Positions 52,018 through 61,895 are shown, counted from the stretch's first letter. The stretch is DNA of 64,000 nt from Kaistella solincola (GCF_000812875.1 NZ_JSYK01000002.1:124001-188000), one strand, 5' to 3'. Program-made: numbers and translations. The notes: generated by a model not told the origin, from the sequence alone.

Positions 52018-53526
52018 CTATTTAGTTTCCAGTGCCGGCTGCTGTTGCGGCGCAAGCAAATCATTTTGCAAAGTTGCTTCCGGCGCGGCGGTTGGCGCTT
52101 TCAAACCTGTCAGCTGGTCCAGAACCGTAATCAATTCCGGATCGCCTAAGTTGTAGAAAAACTTACTTGCGATTTTTCCGTCTTTACCGACAGCGACGTA
52201 CGAAGGCATTTTAAAACCATAAATTCCTAAATCTTTCGCGATCTGAGAATTCATGCCGTTTTCCGCGTACACGTTGGTTCCCGGGATTCCCTGTAAAAGC
52301 GCTTTGCTGGTTTTGCCAAACTGGTCTTTGGTATCATCCAGATTCACGAAAACAAAATCCATTTTCGATTTGTAGAAATTTACCACTTCGCGCAAAACCG
52401 GAATATTAGATTCGGCGATGTACGGATTCCACGACGCGTAAAACATCACCAATTTTGGTTTTTCAGTAGCTGCAGAAAGGTTGAAATCGCCGCCGTCTGC
52501 TTTAATTAATTTTGCATTTGGCGCAGCTTCACCGATTTTCGGCCCAGAAATAACGAACTGAATTCTTTTTAAATCTTCTTTAATTTCTTTATCCTTGATT
52601 TTTTCGTCGATAATTTTGCTGATTTTTGCAGCATCAGCTTCGCTTGTAGACGGATTAATATCGCTGTTTGACATTACGAACGCCAACAGATAATCTTTAG
52701 CAAGCTGAGATAAATCTTTTTTGGTATCCAAAAATTTCGAGAAAAGCACGGAAGAAACTTCAGTTCCGGTTTTGTTGTTTGCATCCGCGTAAGCCTGGAA
52801 ATCCTTGCTTAATTTGCCCAACAGATAATTGCGGTAAATCGGCTGGTTTTTCAGCAAACGGTCTTCGTCTTTTTTCAGTTTTGCTTCCATATTCGTAAAG
52901 TTTTTCGAAACTTTAAAGTTCGGATTTTGGCTGACCATCGGGCGGTTCATTTCGTATTGATTCATCAATCCCAAAACGCTCGCATTCAGTTCGTCTTTTT
53001 TCCACTGCACCACTTCGCTGTCCGGAGAAGTGCTTTTTGCGGCAGCTTCAATTTTTTGGTTCAAATCTGCGCTTATTTTTTCAATTTCCTTTAAGAACGC
53101 TGGTTCATCTTTGGAAACCAGTTCGCCAACATTTATTTTCGCTGCGTAACCTTCGATGAGTTTTTGAACTTCTTTTAAATACTGGTTATTATTTTTCGCA
53201 TCACCAGCCACGGTAAACTGTGCCGGGAAAGATTGTGCTGAGCCGGAAATATTTACTTTCTGACCGCCTTTCAGGTAAATCATCGCCTGCTTTCCAGCGT
53301 AGGTCATGATGTACATTCCGTCTTTTGGCGCTTCGAAACTGCCGGAGAAATTTCCTTTGGCATCTACACCCATATTGATAAGCGGAAGTGTTGCCACACC
53401 CGAAGCTTCGATGAATTCTATCCTTTCCAAAGGTGAACCGCCGGCAAAATTACCGGAAACCTCCACTTTTTTTGAACAGGACATTGCCACGAAGGCGATT
53501 AAGAGCATTAGAAAAAACTTATTCAT
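52018..53526 (-). CDS. TlpA/thioredoxin-like lipoprotein lacking the CXXC motif
   Basis: 502 residues with lipobox AMSC (Cys17). A DUF4369-like beta domain (~20-110) and a helical middle (~115-320) precede a C-terminal thioredoxin-fold domain (~335-480). Where the family has WCxxC, this protein reads ASWNPYIAES: both active-site cysteines are replaced (Asn367, Ile370). The cis-Pro loop KMPSYVAVGKDG remains. The only cysteine in the whole protein is the lipid-attached one, so it cannot be a disulfide reductase. It probably has a structural or binding role. A TATTTTTG box lies ~63 bases upstream. Confidence 0.85.
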   Translation of the reverse strand: MNKFFLMLLIAFVAMSCSKKVEVSGNFAGGSPLERIEFIEASGVATLPLINMGVDAKGNFSGSFEAPKDGMYIMTYAGKQAMIYLKGGQKVNISGSAQSFPAQFTVAGDAKNNNQYLKEVQKLIEGYAAKINVGELVSKDEPAFLKEIEKISADLNQKIEAAAKSTSPDSEVVQWKKDELNASVLGLMNQYEMNRPMVSQNPNFKVSKNFTNMEAKLKKDEDRLLKNQPIYRNYLLGKLSKDFQAYADANNKTGTEVSSVLFSKFLDTKKDLSQLAKDYLLAFVMSNSDINPSTSEADAAKISKIIDEKIKDKEIKEDLKRIQFVISGPKIGEAAPNAKLIKADGGDFNLSAATEKPKLVMFYASWNPYIAESNIPVLREVVNFYKSKMDFVFVNLDDTKDQFGKTSKALLQGIPGTNVYAENGMNSQIAKDLGIYGFKMPSYVAVGKDGKIASKFFYNLGDPELITVLDQLTGLKAPTAAPEATLQNDLLAPQQQPALETK

Positions 53527-53589
53527 TTTTTATGATTTTACTTTTATGATTTTAAAAATATTTAAAGCAGATATGCTTTTAACTTTCAG

Positions 53590-53597
53590 CAAAAATA
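53590..53597 (-). promoter_or_regulatory. Putative -7 box of the TlpA-like gene
   Basis: Minus-strand TATTTTTG, 63 bases before the ATG at 53526. Confidence 0.35.
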
Positions 53598-53655
53598 AGG
53601 TATTCGCTGAGTTATAAGAAATTTAAAAATAAGATTTGTGATATTTTAACAAAGA

Positions 53656-53687
53656 AAAAGCTGCTTTCCTTAGAGAAAACAGCTTTT
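53656..53687 (-). terminator. sdh operon terminator
   Basis: AAAAGCTG (53656-53663) pairs with CAGCTTTT (53680-53687), and a T-rich tract follows on the minus strand. It ends sdhCAB. Confidence 0.75.
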
Positions 53688-53705
53688 GGTATTTTTTGTA
53701 CAGAT

Positions 53706-54473
53706 TTAGCCTTTATCAATATTTGCAGACATATATTCTCTGTTCATTTTTGCGATAACGGCAAGGGTAATTCCTTTCGGACATTCCACCTCGCAGGCAC
53801 CGGTATTTGAACAGTTTCCAAAGCCTTCTTCGTCCATGGCTTTCACCATATTCAACACACGTCTCTCAGCTTCCACTCTACCTTGAGGCAAAAGTGCAAG
53901 CTGGGTAACTTTAGCACCCACGAATAACATTGCCGAACCGTTTTTACACGTTGCAACACAGGCACCACACGCGATACAAGCCGCAGCGTCCATTGCGTTG
54001 TCAGCATCTTCTTTCGGAACGGGAATCGCGTTGGCATCTAAGGTGTTCCCAGAAGTGTTTACGGAAATAAATCCGCCGGCTGCCATCACTCTGTCGAAAG
54101 AACTTCTGTCGGTTACCAAATCTTTAATGATTGGGAACGCAGCACTTCTCCACGGTTCAATGTGAATTGTTTCGCCATCTTTGAACATTCTCATGTGCAG
54201 CTGACAAGTGGTGATTCCGGTGTCCGGTCCGTGCGGACGGCCGTTGATGTACAGCGAACACATACCGCAGATTCCTTCGCGACAGTCGTGGTCGAAAGCT
54301 ACAGGCTCCTGACCTTCGTTGATTAGATTTTCATTGAGCATATCCAACATTTCCAGAAACGAAGAATCCGTAGAAACACCGGAAATTTTGTAAGTCTCAA
54401 ATTGTCCTTTTGATTTATTGTTTTTCTGTCTCCAAATTTTTAGAGTCAGGTTTAATCCTTTTTTAGTACTCAT
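53706..54473 (-). CDS. sdhB: Succinate dehydrogenase/fumarate reductase iron-sulfur subunit
   Basis: 255-residue subunit of complex II passing electrons from SdhA to quinone. The 2Fe-2S ligands are in [13 protein letters not shown] with a further Cys in ITTCQLHM. The ferredoxin-type part has [15 protein letters not shown] and [15 protein letters not shown] for the 4Fe-4S and 3Fe-4S centres. Last gene of sdhC-sdhA-sdhB, 20 bases after sdhA. Confidence 0.97.
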   Translation of the reverse strand: MSTKKGLNLTLKIWRQKNNKSKGQFETYKISGVSTDSSFLEMLDMLNENLINEGQEPVAFDHDCREGICGMCSLYINGRPHGPDTGITTCQLHMRMFKDGETIHIEPWRSAAFPIIKDLVTDRSSFDRVMAAGGFISVNTSGNTLDANAIPVPKEDADNAMDAAACIACGACVATCKNGSAMLFVGAKVTQLALLPQGRVEAERRVLNMVKAMDEEGFGNCSNTGACEVECPKGITLAVIAKMNREYMSANIDKG

Positions 54474-54493
54474 TTTATATTATATTTTGGAGA

Positions 54494-56506
54494 TTATTTG
54501 TAGCTTCTTGTTTTCACTTCGATGTTTTCATAAATCAAATCTTCTTTATGCATCATTTCCTGGTTGATGTCGCCACCCTGATATTCCCAGGCAGCAACAT
54601 ATTTGAAGTGCTCATCGTCTCTCTCCGCTTCTCCTTCCGGCGTGGCATGGTCCCAACGGAAATGTCCACCGCAAGATTCTTCTCTTTTCAGTGCATCCAT
54701 CGCCATCAGCTGACCTAATTCCAGGAAATCTGCAACGCGGAAAGCTTTTTCAAGCTCCATATTCATCCCATTAGCTTCACCCGGAACTTTTACTTCTGCC
54801 CAGAATTCTTTTCGAACTTCTTCGATTTCTGTAATGGCTTCTCTTAAACCTTCCGGTGTACGGCCCATTCCAACTTTATTCCACATAATATGGCCTAATT
54901 TTTTGTGGAAATAATCTACACTGTGCTTGCCTTTATTGTTCATAAAGAAAGCAACTTTATCCTGAATTTCTTTTTCGGCAGCATCAAATTCCGGCAAATC
55001 TGTTGGAATTTTTCCGGTTCTGATGTCGGCTGCTAAGTAATCCGCAATGGTATAAGGTAACACGAAATAACCATCCGCTAAACCTTGCATCAATGCTGAA
55101 GCTCCCAATCTGTTCGCACCGTGATCAGAGAAATTAGCTTCACCAATTACGAAACAACCCGGAATCGTTGACATCAAATTGTAATCAACCCAAACGCCGC
55201 CCATCGTGTAGTGTACCGCCGGATAAATTTTCATCGGAGTCACGTATGGATTGTCGGCAGTAATTTTTTCGTACATCACGAAAAGGTTACCATATTTTTC
55301 TTCAATCCACGCTTTACCCAAATCATAAATTTGTTGCGGCGAAGGATTGTGAATATTTTTCTCGATGGCAGCTTCATTTCCTTTTTTCAGGATTTCTGTG
55401 GAGAAATCAAGATAAACACCTTCGTGCGTATCGTTATTTTCAATACCGTAACCGGCATCACATCTTTCTTTTGCAGCGCGCGATGCAACGTCACGCGGAA
55501 CCAAGTTTCCGAAAGCCGGATATCTTCTTTCCAAATAATAATCGCGGTTTTCTGCCGGAATATTTTCAGGTCTAAGTTTACCTTCGCGAATTGCGACAGC
55601 ATCTTCAATATTTTTCGGTACCCAAATTCTTCCGGAGTTCCGTAAAGATTCGGACATCAACGTCAGTTTAGACTGTGCTGTTCCATGAACCGGAATACAC
55701 GTCGGGTGAATTTGCACAAAGCACGGATTTGCGAAATACGCTCCTTTTTTGTGAATTTTCCACGCTGCAGAAACATTGGAGCCCATGGCATTCGTGGAAA
55801 GGAAATACACATTCCCGTAACCGCCGGAAGCGATTACAACAGCGTGCGCAGAGTGTTTTTCAATTTCGCCGGTTACAAGGTTTCTGGCAATAATTCCGCG
55901 CGCTTTTCCGTCTACGATCACCAGTTCAAGCATTTCGTGACGGTTGTACATTTTAATTCTTCCTTTACCGATTTGTCGGCTCATTGCGGAATATGCACCT
56001 AACAATAATTGCTGGCCGGTTTGCCCTTTCGCATAGAAAGTTCTTTTTACCTGCACTCCACCAAATGAACGGTTATCAAGCTGCCCGCCGTATTCTCTAC
56101 CGAACGGAACACCCTGCGCGACACACTGGTCGATGATGGAAGCGGAAACTTCTGCTAATCTGTAAACATTAGCCTCGCGGGAACGGTAGTCGCCACCTTT
56201 AATAGTATCGTAAAATAAACGGTAAACGGAATCTCCGTCACCCTGATAATTTTTCGCAGCATTAATACCACCCTGAGCGGCAATAGAGTGCGCTCTTCGT
56301 GGTGAATCCTGATAACAAAAAGCCTTTACATTATATCCTTGCTCTGCTAAAGTTGCGGCAGCAGAGCCACCCGCCAAACCTGTACCTACCACGATGATAT
56401 CAATTTTATCACGGTTGTTAGGTGAAACAAGGTTCATATGATCTTTATGATTTTTCCATTTGTCTGCCAACGGGCCGGCCGGAATTTTTGAATCTAATTT
56501 GCTCAT
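54494..56506 (-). CDS. sdhA: Succinate dehydrogenase/fumarate reductase flavoprotein subunit
   Basis: 670 residues. The FAD-binding N-terminus is [20 protein letters not shown], followed by [20 protein letters not shown] with the His that binds FAD covalently. The substrate-site region includes HPTCIPVHG. The long C-terminal helical region is typical of Bacteroidota type-B SdhA. It oxidises succinate in the TCA cycle and could run in reverse as fumarate reductase. Confidence 0.97.
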   Translation of the reverse strand: MSKLDSKIPAGPLADKWKNHKDHMNLVSPNNRDKIDIIVVGTGLAGGSAAATLAEQGYNVKAFCYQDSPRRAHSIAAQGGINAAKNYQGDGDSVYRLFYDTIKGGDYRSREANVYRLAEVSASIIDQCVAQGVPFGREYGGQLDNRSFGGVQVKRTFYAKGQTGQQLLLGAYSAMSRQIGKGRIKMYNRHEMLELVIVDGKARGIIARNLVTGEIEKHSAHAVVIASGGYGNVYFLSTNAMGSNVSAAWKIHKKGAYFANPCFVQIHPTCIPVHGTAQSKLTLMSESLRNSGRIWVPKNIEDAVAIREGKLRPENIPAENRDYYLERRYPAFGNLVPRDVASRAAKERCDAGYGIENNDTHEGVYLDFSTEILKKGNEAAIEKNIHNPSPQQIYDLGKAWIEEKYGNLFVMYEKITADNPYVTPMKIYPAVHYTMGGVWVDYNLMSTIPGCFVIGEANFSDHGANRLGASALMQGLADGYFVLPYTIADYLAADIRTGKIPTDLPEFDAAEKEIQDKVAFFMNNKGKHSVDYFHKKLGHIMWNKVGMGRTPEGLREAITEIEEVRKEFWAEVKVPGEANGMNMELEKAFRVADFLELGQLMAMDALKREESCGGHFRWDHATPEGEAERDDEHFKYVAAWEYQGGDINQEMMHKEDLIYENIEVKTRSYK

Positions 56507-56561
56507 TTTTTAGAAATTTTAAATTTTAGATTTTAAATTTTAGTCGTATAAAACTTAAAAT

Positions 56562-57233
56562 TTATTGAGTAACGTAATGAAAAACGGCTATAAAAATAAA
56601 ACCCGCAGGAATAAGAATGGAATACCAGGTACCGATTGCCTTGATAACCGGTGTATATTTCGGATGTCTTGCACCAACTGACTGGAACGAAGACTGGAAA
56701 CCGTGTGCAAGGTGTAAACCCAAAAGAACGAAAGAAATCACATAAAGGACCACGCGCCAAAGCTCCGCGAATTTTGCATGAAGTTCACCCCAAAATCTTG
56801 TAACATCAGCTGCATCGCCCTCACCCGGAACATATTTGTACGTCATTTCGTGTGCCCAGAAATCATACATATGAAGTACTAAAAACGCTAAAATTACAGC
56901 GCCGGTAATAAGCATATTACGTGACATCCACGTACTGTTTGCTGCGCGGTTGTTCGTTCCGTACTTTATTGGTCGTGCTTTATTATTCTGAATTTCAAGT
57001 ACAAAACCCATTACAAAGTGAAATATAACGCCGATTACCAAGATAGGTTGCATTACAAATTGTACCAGCGGGTTGTAACCCATAAAATATGATGCTGCGT
57101 TGAAAGGGCCATTTTCGCCACCCAAAGAAAGTAAATTTACCGAAAGGTGCATAATTAGAAAAAGGAGCAAAAACATCGCAGACAATGCCATTGCGTATTT
57201 TCTTCCAATCGTAGAAGTCGTAAATCCTGCCAT
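56562..57233 (-). CDS. sdhC: Succinate dehydrogenase cytochrome b subunit
   Basis: 223-residue integral-membrane diheme cytochrome b with five hydrophobic segments. It has the conserved histidines of type-B SdhC (IMHLSVNLLS, VIFHFVMGFV, VLHMYDFWAHEM, GLHLAHGFQSS). A single membrane subunit replaces SdhC plus SdhD, so no sdhD is expected. It heads the operon. Confidence 0.95.
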   Translation of the reverse strand: MAGFTTSTIGRKYAMALSAMFLLLFLIMHLSVNLLSLGGENGPFNAASYFMGYNPLVQFVMQPILVIGVIFHFVMGFVLEIQNNKARPIKYGTNNRAANSTWMSRNMLITGAVILAFLVLHMYDFWAHEMTYKYVPGEGDAADVTRFWGELHAKFAELWRVVLYVISFVLLGLHLAHGFQSSFQSVGARHPKYTPVIKAIGTWYSILIPAGFIFIAVFHYVTQ

Positions 57234-57258
57234 AATATTGTTTAAATTTGAATTCTCA

Positions 57259-57266
57259 CAAAGTTA
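57259..57266 (-). promoter_or_regulatory. Putative -7 box of sdhC
   Basis: Minus-strand TAACTTTG, 25 bases before the ATG. Confidence 0.5.
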
Positions 57267-57337
57267 GAAAAATGGTGAGCGACTACCACGTGAGAAATGT
57301 CAGAAACATTTAGTTTGTAATCTTTCTAAATAAGAAA

Positions 57338-59134
57338 TCAGCGCCGGGCAATATTTTTCGGCGGTTCAGACTTTAAATATACGAAATTCCCGTCCTTAAT
57401 GATAAGCTGAAAAGATTTTGTTCGGCGGGAAGTAAGATAAGGTTCAATGATGTACTGCATGATTTTTTCCTCATCAACATTTCTACCCGCATAAAATGTC
57501 ACGTGCGGGCCATTTTTAACCGACCAGATTTTTTCTTTGAAAAACTGGTGCTCCAAAGTTTCATTTAAATTTTCTGCTCTATAATTAAGGAGCATCCGCA
57601 CCGAAATAAAAATCAGGAAAAAATAGCCAAACCGCGCCAAATTTTTAATGCTGAAATTTTTAATCACAAACCTCAGCAGGTAAATCATAATAAGAAGCAG
57701 AAAAACTTCGAGCAAAGTCATCGGTATCATTCTGAAAAAAGCAAAATCCACATCAGCGAAGAAATGAATTACTTTCAAAGTAGTTTTCACGCTAAAATCA
57801 TAGACTAAATTCAAAACCGAAAAATCTGCCGAAATAGCCGCCAAAAAAGTCATCAGCAATGCAAAAATAATCAGCACTTCGGAAAACGGTATAATGACAA
57901 GATTTGCCAAAATCGAAATAAATGAATATTGGTGAAAGTAAAAAAGCACCAAAGGTAAAGTTGCCAGCTGCGCTGAAAAACTGATTGAAATAATACTGAA
58001 GAAAAATTTCTGAAATTTATTCCGTGCTTGCGGCAGCAATTTTAAAATCGGCTGATTGAACCAGAAAATCCCGAAAACTGCCAAAAAACTTAACTGAAAA
58101 CCCACATCGAAAAACTGGTTGGTGTCGATGACCAAAATAATCAGCGCCGCCAAGGACATCGCGTGCATCAAATCGGGTTTTCTTTGAAGCAAAATGAAAA
58201 TGTAATACGCCGAAATCATAGTGCAGCTGCGCACCACAGAACTTCCGTAATCAATAAAAATGGCGAAACTCCAGATCAGCAGCAGCGCAATTATGATTTT
58301 AAAATTGCGGAAATTTGCCGGAAAAAGCGGCTTAAAAATCGCTAAAATCAGCCAGAAAATAATCGCCATGTGCGAGCCGGAAATCGCTAAAATATGCACC
58401 AAACCCGATTTGCTGAAATCCTTAACCACAGCTTTATCCATTTCCGTACGGTCCGCCAGAATAATTCCTTTCGAAAATTCGCGCGTAGGTTTTGAAAGTT
58501 TTGCGCTATCGATTTTCTGCAAAATTTCGAGCCTTTTCTGCCGTATTTTTTCAGAAAACGAAAGATCATTCCGCGCTGAAATTTCGAGCGAGCCGGGCAA
58601 ATAACTTTGGAAATAAATATTTTTCCGTGCTAAATATTTGCCGTAATCAAACTGAAAATCGCTGTACGGTTTTTCGAGTTTATTGATGAAAAGTTCGGCG
58701 CGGTAATAATGCGCAAAATCAAGCTCGCGTTCAGCTTTTGGAATAGAAAGTACACTGTTAAATTGCTGATTATTTTTCCAGCCGGTGATTTCGTAGCGGC
58801 GGTTTTTCTCATTGCTGTTCAGCTTTTTCCTAAGTTTAAAAATAACCTGCTCTTTGCCCGAAAAATCCGGAAATTCCGGTTTTTTACCATGCAGAAAGTG
58901 CAGAAAAATTCCGAAACTGAAAAACAGAAATCCCAGCACAAAAGCACGGATTTTGAAAGTGAAAAAACTTTTAACAAAGAAAATAAGCAGTAAGAAACTA
59001 CTGGAAATCAGGAAAAAAATGACCGTTTTGCTGCCAAAATTTAAATAATCCTGCAACGCAATTCCAAGAATAAACGCGAGACAAAGAATAAGCAGCGGTT
59101 GTTTTTGCAAGGTCTTTTCCGGTAAAAATATCAA
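57338..59134 (-). CDS. ComEC/Rec2-family competence membrane protein
   Basis: 598 residues. It has a hydrophobic N-terminal pair, a periplasmic DUF4131-like part (~60-200), then a ComEC domain with many membrane segments (LVHILAISGSHMAIIFWLIL; SSVVRSCTMISAYYI; IDTNQFFDVGFQLSFLAVF). It is expected to carry DNA across the inner membrane during natural transformation. The C-terminal beta-lactamase-like domain found in many ComEC proteins is absent. The start is TTG at 59134, the only start before a stop 8 codons upstream (59112-59160 checked by eye). It follows lpxB by 26 bases. Confidence 0.85.
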   Translation of the reverse strand: MIFLPEKTLQKQPLLILCLAFILGIALQDYLNFGSKTVIFFLISSSFLLLIFFVKSFFTFKIRAFVLGFLFFSFGIFLHFLHGKKPEFPDFSGKEQVIFKLRKKLNSNEKNRRYEITGWKNNQQFNSVLSIPKAERELDFAHYYRAELFINKLEKPYSDFQFDYGKYLARKNIYFQSYLPGSLEISARNDLSFSEKIRQKRLEILQKIDSAKLSKPTREFSKGIILADRTEMDKAVVKDFSKSGLVHILAISGSHMAIIFWLILAIFKPLFPANFRNFKIIIALLLIWSFAIFIDYGSSVVRSCTMISAYYIFILLQRKPDLMHAMSLAALIILVIDTNQFFDVGFQLSFLAVFGIFWFNQPILKLLPQARNKFQKFFFSIISISFSAQLATLPLVLFYFHQYSFISILANLVIIPFSEVLIIFALLMTFLAAISADFSVLNLVYDFSVKTTLKVIHFFADVDFAFFRMIPMTLLEVFLLLIMIYLLRFVIKNFSIKNLARFGYFFLIFISVRMLLNYRAENLNETLEHQFFKEKIWSVKNGPHVTFYAGRNVDEEKIMQYIIEPYLTSRRTKSFQLIIKDGNFVYLKSEPPKNIARR

Positions 59135-59160
59135 TATTTACCGAATATTTTACGGTGAAA

Positions 59161-60267
59161 TCACCCATTTATAATGACGTCTGCGGCGTGGTCGCTGGCA
59201 CCTTTTCCGCCTAATTTTTCCTGAAGTTTTTGGTAATTATTAAGCATTTTTTCGCGCTCAGCACCGTTCACAATTTTTCCGAGCTCTTCGACCAGATTTT
59301 TGGTATTTAACTCACTTTGAATTAGCTCTGTTACAATCTCTTCGTCCATTATCAAATTGACAAGCGAAATATACTTGATGTTTTTCACGACGCGTTTCCC
59401 GATTTCATACGAAATCATGCTGCTTCGGTAACAGACCACCTGCGGAATATTCAGCAATGCGGTTTCCAAAGTTGCCGTTCCGGAAGCGACCAACGCTGCT
59501 TTTGAACATCGAAGCAAATCGTAAGTTTTATTCGAGACAAAATGCACGTTTTCGTCCACATATTTTTGGTAAAAAGATTTGGGCAAACTCGGTGCGCCGG
59601 CAATTACAAACTGATAATCAGCAAAATTTTCACGCACGGAAAGCATTAAAGTCAACATTTTCGTGACTTCCTGCTCGCGTGAACCCGGCAAAAGCGCAAT
59701 AATTTCTTTTTCGTTCAGCTGGTTTTCAGCTTTAAATTTTTCAACATCAATTTCCGGTAAGTTGGAAACAGCATCTAAAAGCGGATGTCCAACAAAATGC
59801 GCCTCCACCTGATGTTTTTTGTAAAAGTCTTTTTCAAAAGGCAAAATCACCAGAATCTCATCAACAAACTTCCGGATTTTTTCCACGCGGCCTTCTTTCC
59901 AGGCCCAAAGTTGCGGCGAAATATAATAGACCACCCGAAGCCCGAGATTTTTCGCAAATTCCGCAATTCTCAAATTAAAACCCGGATAATCGACTAAAAT
60001 CAAAACATCGGGCTGATAATTTTTCAGGTCTTCTTTGCAGAATTTTATATTTTTCAGAATGGTGCCGAGGTTTTTCGCCACTTCCAGAAAACCCATAAAG
60101 GCCAAATCTTTATAATGTTTCACCGGTGAAGTACGGGCAACCTCAGCCATCAAATCGCCGCCCCAAAACCGAAATTCAGCTGCCGGATCTTTCGCAATAA
60201 GTGATTTCATTAGGTTTGAAGCATGAAGATCTCCGGACGCTTCACCCGCGATGATGTAATATTTCAC
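59161..60267 (-). CDS. lpxB: Lipid-A-disaccharide synthase
   Basis: 368-residue peripheral membrane glycosyltransferase that joins UDP-diacylglucosamine and lipid X. Motifs: YIIAGEASGDLHASNL at the start, DYPGFNLRIAEFAK, YYISPQLWAWKEGR, FVGHPLLDAV, LLPGSREQEV and ASGTATLETALL. Divergent from the DUF2480 gene, and probably co-transcribed with comEC. Confidence 0.96.
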   Translation of the reverse strand: MKYYIIAGEASGDLHASNLMKSLIAKDPAAEFRFWGGDLMAEVARTSPVKHYKDLAFMGFLEVAKNLGTILKNIKFCKEDLKNYQPDVLILVDYPGFNLRIAEFAKNLGLRVVYYISPQLWAWKEGRVEKIRKFVDEILVILPFEKDFYKKHQVEAHFVGHPLLDAVSNLPEIDVEKFKAENQLNEKEIIALLPGSREQEVTKMLTLMLSVRENFADYQFVIAGAPSLPKSFYQKYVDENVHFVSNKTYDLLRCSKAALVASGTATLETALLNIPQVVCYRSSMISYEIGKRVVKNIKYISLVNLIMDEEIVTELIQSELNTKNLVEELGKIVNGAEREKMLNNYQKLQEKLGGKGASDHAADVIING

Positions 60268-60282
60268 TTGGATTTTATGTTG

Positions 60283-60290
60283 TAATTTTG
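60283..60290 (+). promoter_or_regulatory. Putative -7 box of the DUF2480 gene
   Basis: TAATTTTG, 21 bases before the ATG at 60312. Confidence 0.5.
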
Positions 60291-60311
60291 CTCAAAGATA
60301 AAATAAAAAAA

Positions 60312-60818
60312 ATGTCAGATTTAGAAATAAAAAATAAAATTGCCGAAAGCGGATTGGTTAATTTTGACCTTTCTAAGCTTGTTCCGCAAGGCAAAAGAAT
60401 CGGAATTGATCTTAAAGATTTCCTTTTTGAAGGCTTGATTTTGAAAGAAAAAGACTTCCGCGAAAAAATAAATTTGCTCGATACAACGCAATATAATTCA
60501 GCTTTTGTGTACGTTTTTAATTCCGCAGAAGCTATTGTACCGTTGTGGGCGTATTTTTTACTCACCGCAAAACTCACCGGAACTGCCAAAAAAATCGTCT
60601 TCGGAAACCGCGAAGATCTGGAAGTTTTGTTGATGCACAACGCGATACAGACTTATGATTTTACCGAATTATTCGGCAAAAGAGTTTTGGTTAAAGGCTG
60701 TTCTGATGAAAGCATTCCGGAAAACGCGTACATCGAATTGGTGGAACAGCTGAAACCGGTGGTGAAATCGCTGATGTTCGGTGAAGCGTGTTCTAACGTG
60801 CCGATTTTCAAAAATTAA
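60312..60818 (+). CDS. DUF2480 family protein
   Basis: 168-residue soluble protein without signal peptide, starting at ATG 60312 (the upstream TTG lies inside the promoter). It shows IAESGLVNFDLSKLVPQG, IDLKDFLFEGLILKEKDFRE and an end with Cys (GEACSNVPIFKN). DUF2480 is conserved in Bacteroidota with unknown function. Family assignment from memory. Confidence 0.7.
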   Translation: MSDLEIKNKIAESGLVNFDLSKLVPQGKRIGIDLKDFLFEGLILKEKDFREKINLLDTTQYNSAFVYVFNSAEAIVPLWAYFLLTAKLTGTAKKIVFGNREDLEVLLMHNAIQTYDFTELFGKRVLVKGCSDESIPENAYIELVEQLKPVVKSLMFGEACSNVPIFKN

Positions 60819-60877
60819 ATTCTGGACCTTTATTTGCTGCTAAAAGTTCAAATTTTTAATATTTTAAAACAAAAAAA

Positions 60878-61540
60878 ATGAGTTTAATCGATCTAATTAC
60901 AGGAAACGCCGGTACGCAAGTAGCCGCGCAAGCAGAAAACAAATTCGGAATAGACAAAAATCAAGTCATCGCTTTGTTGGCAGTTTCGGCACCTTTGGTG
61001 ATTTCCTACCTCCGAAAAAAATCCCAGGAAGACGACCAGGAAGCTGAAGCACTGAATTCTGCTCTGGAAAAAGATCACGACGGCAGCATTTTAAATAATC
61101 CGGCGCAGGCGGCAGACAGACAGCAGGAAGGAAATTCTATTTTGGATCATGTTTTCGGCGGACAAAAAGGTCAGGTGGAAAATCAACTTTCCGAAAAAAC
61201 CGGCATTTCAATGGATAAAATCGGTCCGATTTTAGGAATGTTGGCGCCACTTATAATGGGATATATTGGAAAAGAAAAGCAATCGAATGGCGTAAATTCC
61301 GGCGGTGGTTTAGGCGATTTATTAGGCGGAATTTTAGGCGGCGCGCAAAGTCAGGCTCAGGCAGAACCTTCCAATCCCTTGAACGATATTTTAGGTAGCG
61401 TTTTGGGCGGTGGTTCTTCGCAATCTTCTGGAAATCCCCTCAATGATATTTTAGGAAGTGTCTTGGGCGGAGGCGGTTCGCAGAAACAGCAACAAGGCGG
61501 TTTGGGCGGACTTTTGGGAAGCATTCTGGGCGGAAGATAA
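60878..61540 (+). CDS. DUF937 domain protein with C-terminal Gly-rich repeats
   Basis: 220 residues. Two DUF937-like helical repeats are seen: N-terminal (~1-75, FGIDKNQVIALLAVSAPLVI) and central (~90-135, TGISMDKIGPILGMLAPLIM). A low-complexity tail follows, made of repeats NPLNDILGSVLGGG (twice, at ~165 and ~187) with Gly/Ser/Gln linkers. No signal peptide. Function unknown; it may be an oligomerising cytoplasmic protein (inference). Confidence 0.75.
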   Translation: MSLIDLITGNAGTQVAAQAENKFGIDKNQVIALLAVSAPLVISYLRKKSQEDDQEAEALNSALEKDHDGSILNNPAQAADRQQEGNSILDHVFGGQKGQVENQLSEKTGISMDKIGPILGMLAPLIMGYIGKEKQSNGVNSGGGLGDLLGGILGGAQSQAQAEPSNPLNDILGSVLGGGSSQSSGNPLNDILGSVLGGGGSQKQQQGGLGGLLGSILGGR

Positions 61541-61558
61541 TTCAGCTAAAAGAAAATA

Positions 61559-61590
61559 AAAAAAACCGAAGATTATTCTTCGGTTTTTTT
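61559..61590. terminator. Bidirectional terminator
   Basis: Perfect 14-bp stem A7CCGAAGA / TCTTCGGT7 with loop TTAT (61573-61576). It contains the bTHX stop codon and serves both convergent genes. Confidence 0.85.
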
Positions 61591-61863
61591 AGTTTTTGCT
61601 TCTTTCGGTTTATCGTCGGCTTCGGCAGCTTTAGTTTTCGGTTTTGCAGCGGCTTTTGGTTTTTTGTCAACGTCCGCGTTTTCAGATTTGTCAGATGGAT
61701 AACCAACTTCTTTTCTCACTTTTTCTCTTGGCGCTTTTTTGTCATCTTCGTCCAGTACGCTTACCGGAATTTTCTTTGCTGAATTAGATTTGCGTGGTCT
61801 TCTTTTACCATAACTTCCCGCGGTGACTTTGCCGCGTCTGGATTTTTGATCGCCTTTTCCCAT
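61573..61863 (-). CDS. Ribosomal protein bTHX with long charged C-terminal tail
   Basis: 96 residues. The N-terminus MGKGDQKSRRGKVTAGSYGK plus RRPRK matches the small-subunit protein bTHX (Thermus Thx begins GKGDRRTRRGK), which sits in the head of the 30S subunit. Free Thx is only ~26 residues, but here ~70 further residues follow, rich in K, A, E and D (PKAAAKPKTKAAEADDKPKE). The tail is predicted disordered. A TAACTTTG box lies 33 bases upstream, with TTG 17 bases before it. Confidence 0.85.
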   Translation of the reverse strand: MGKGDQKSRRGKVTAGSYGKRRPRKSNSAKKIPVSVLDEDDKKAPREKVRKEVGYPSDKSENADVDKKPKAAAKPKTKAAEADDKPKEAKTKKTEE

Positions 61864-61895
61864 AATTTTATTATATTTTGGTTAATGATTTACAT

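Noticed and set aside
56562-57233. Missing sdhD as gene loss
   Set aside because: Type-B complex II uses one diheme cytochrome b, so no sdhD is expected.
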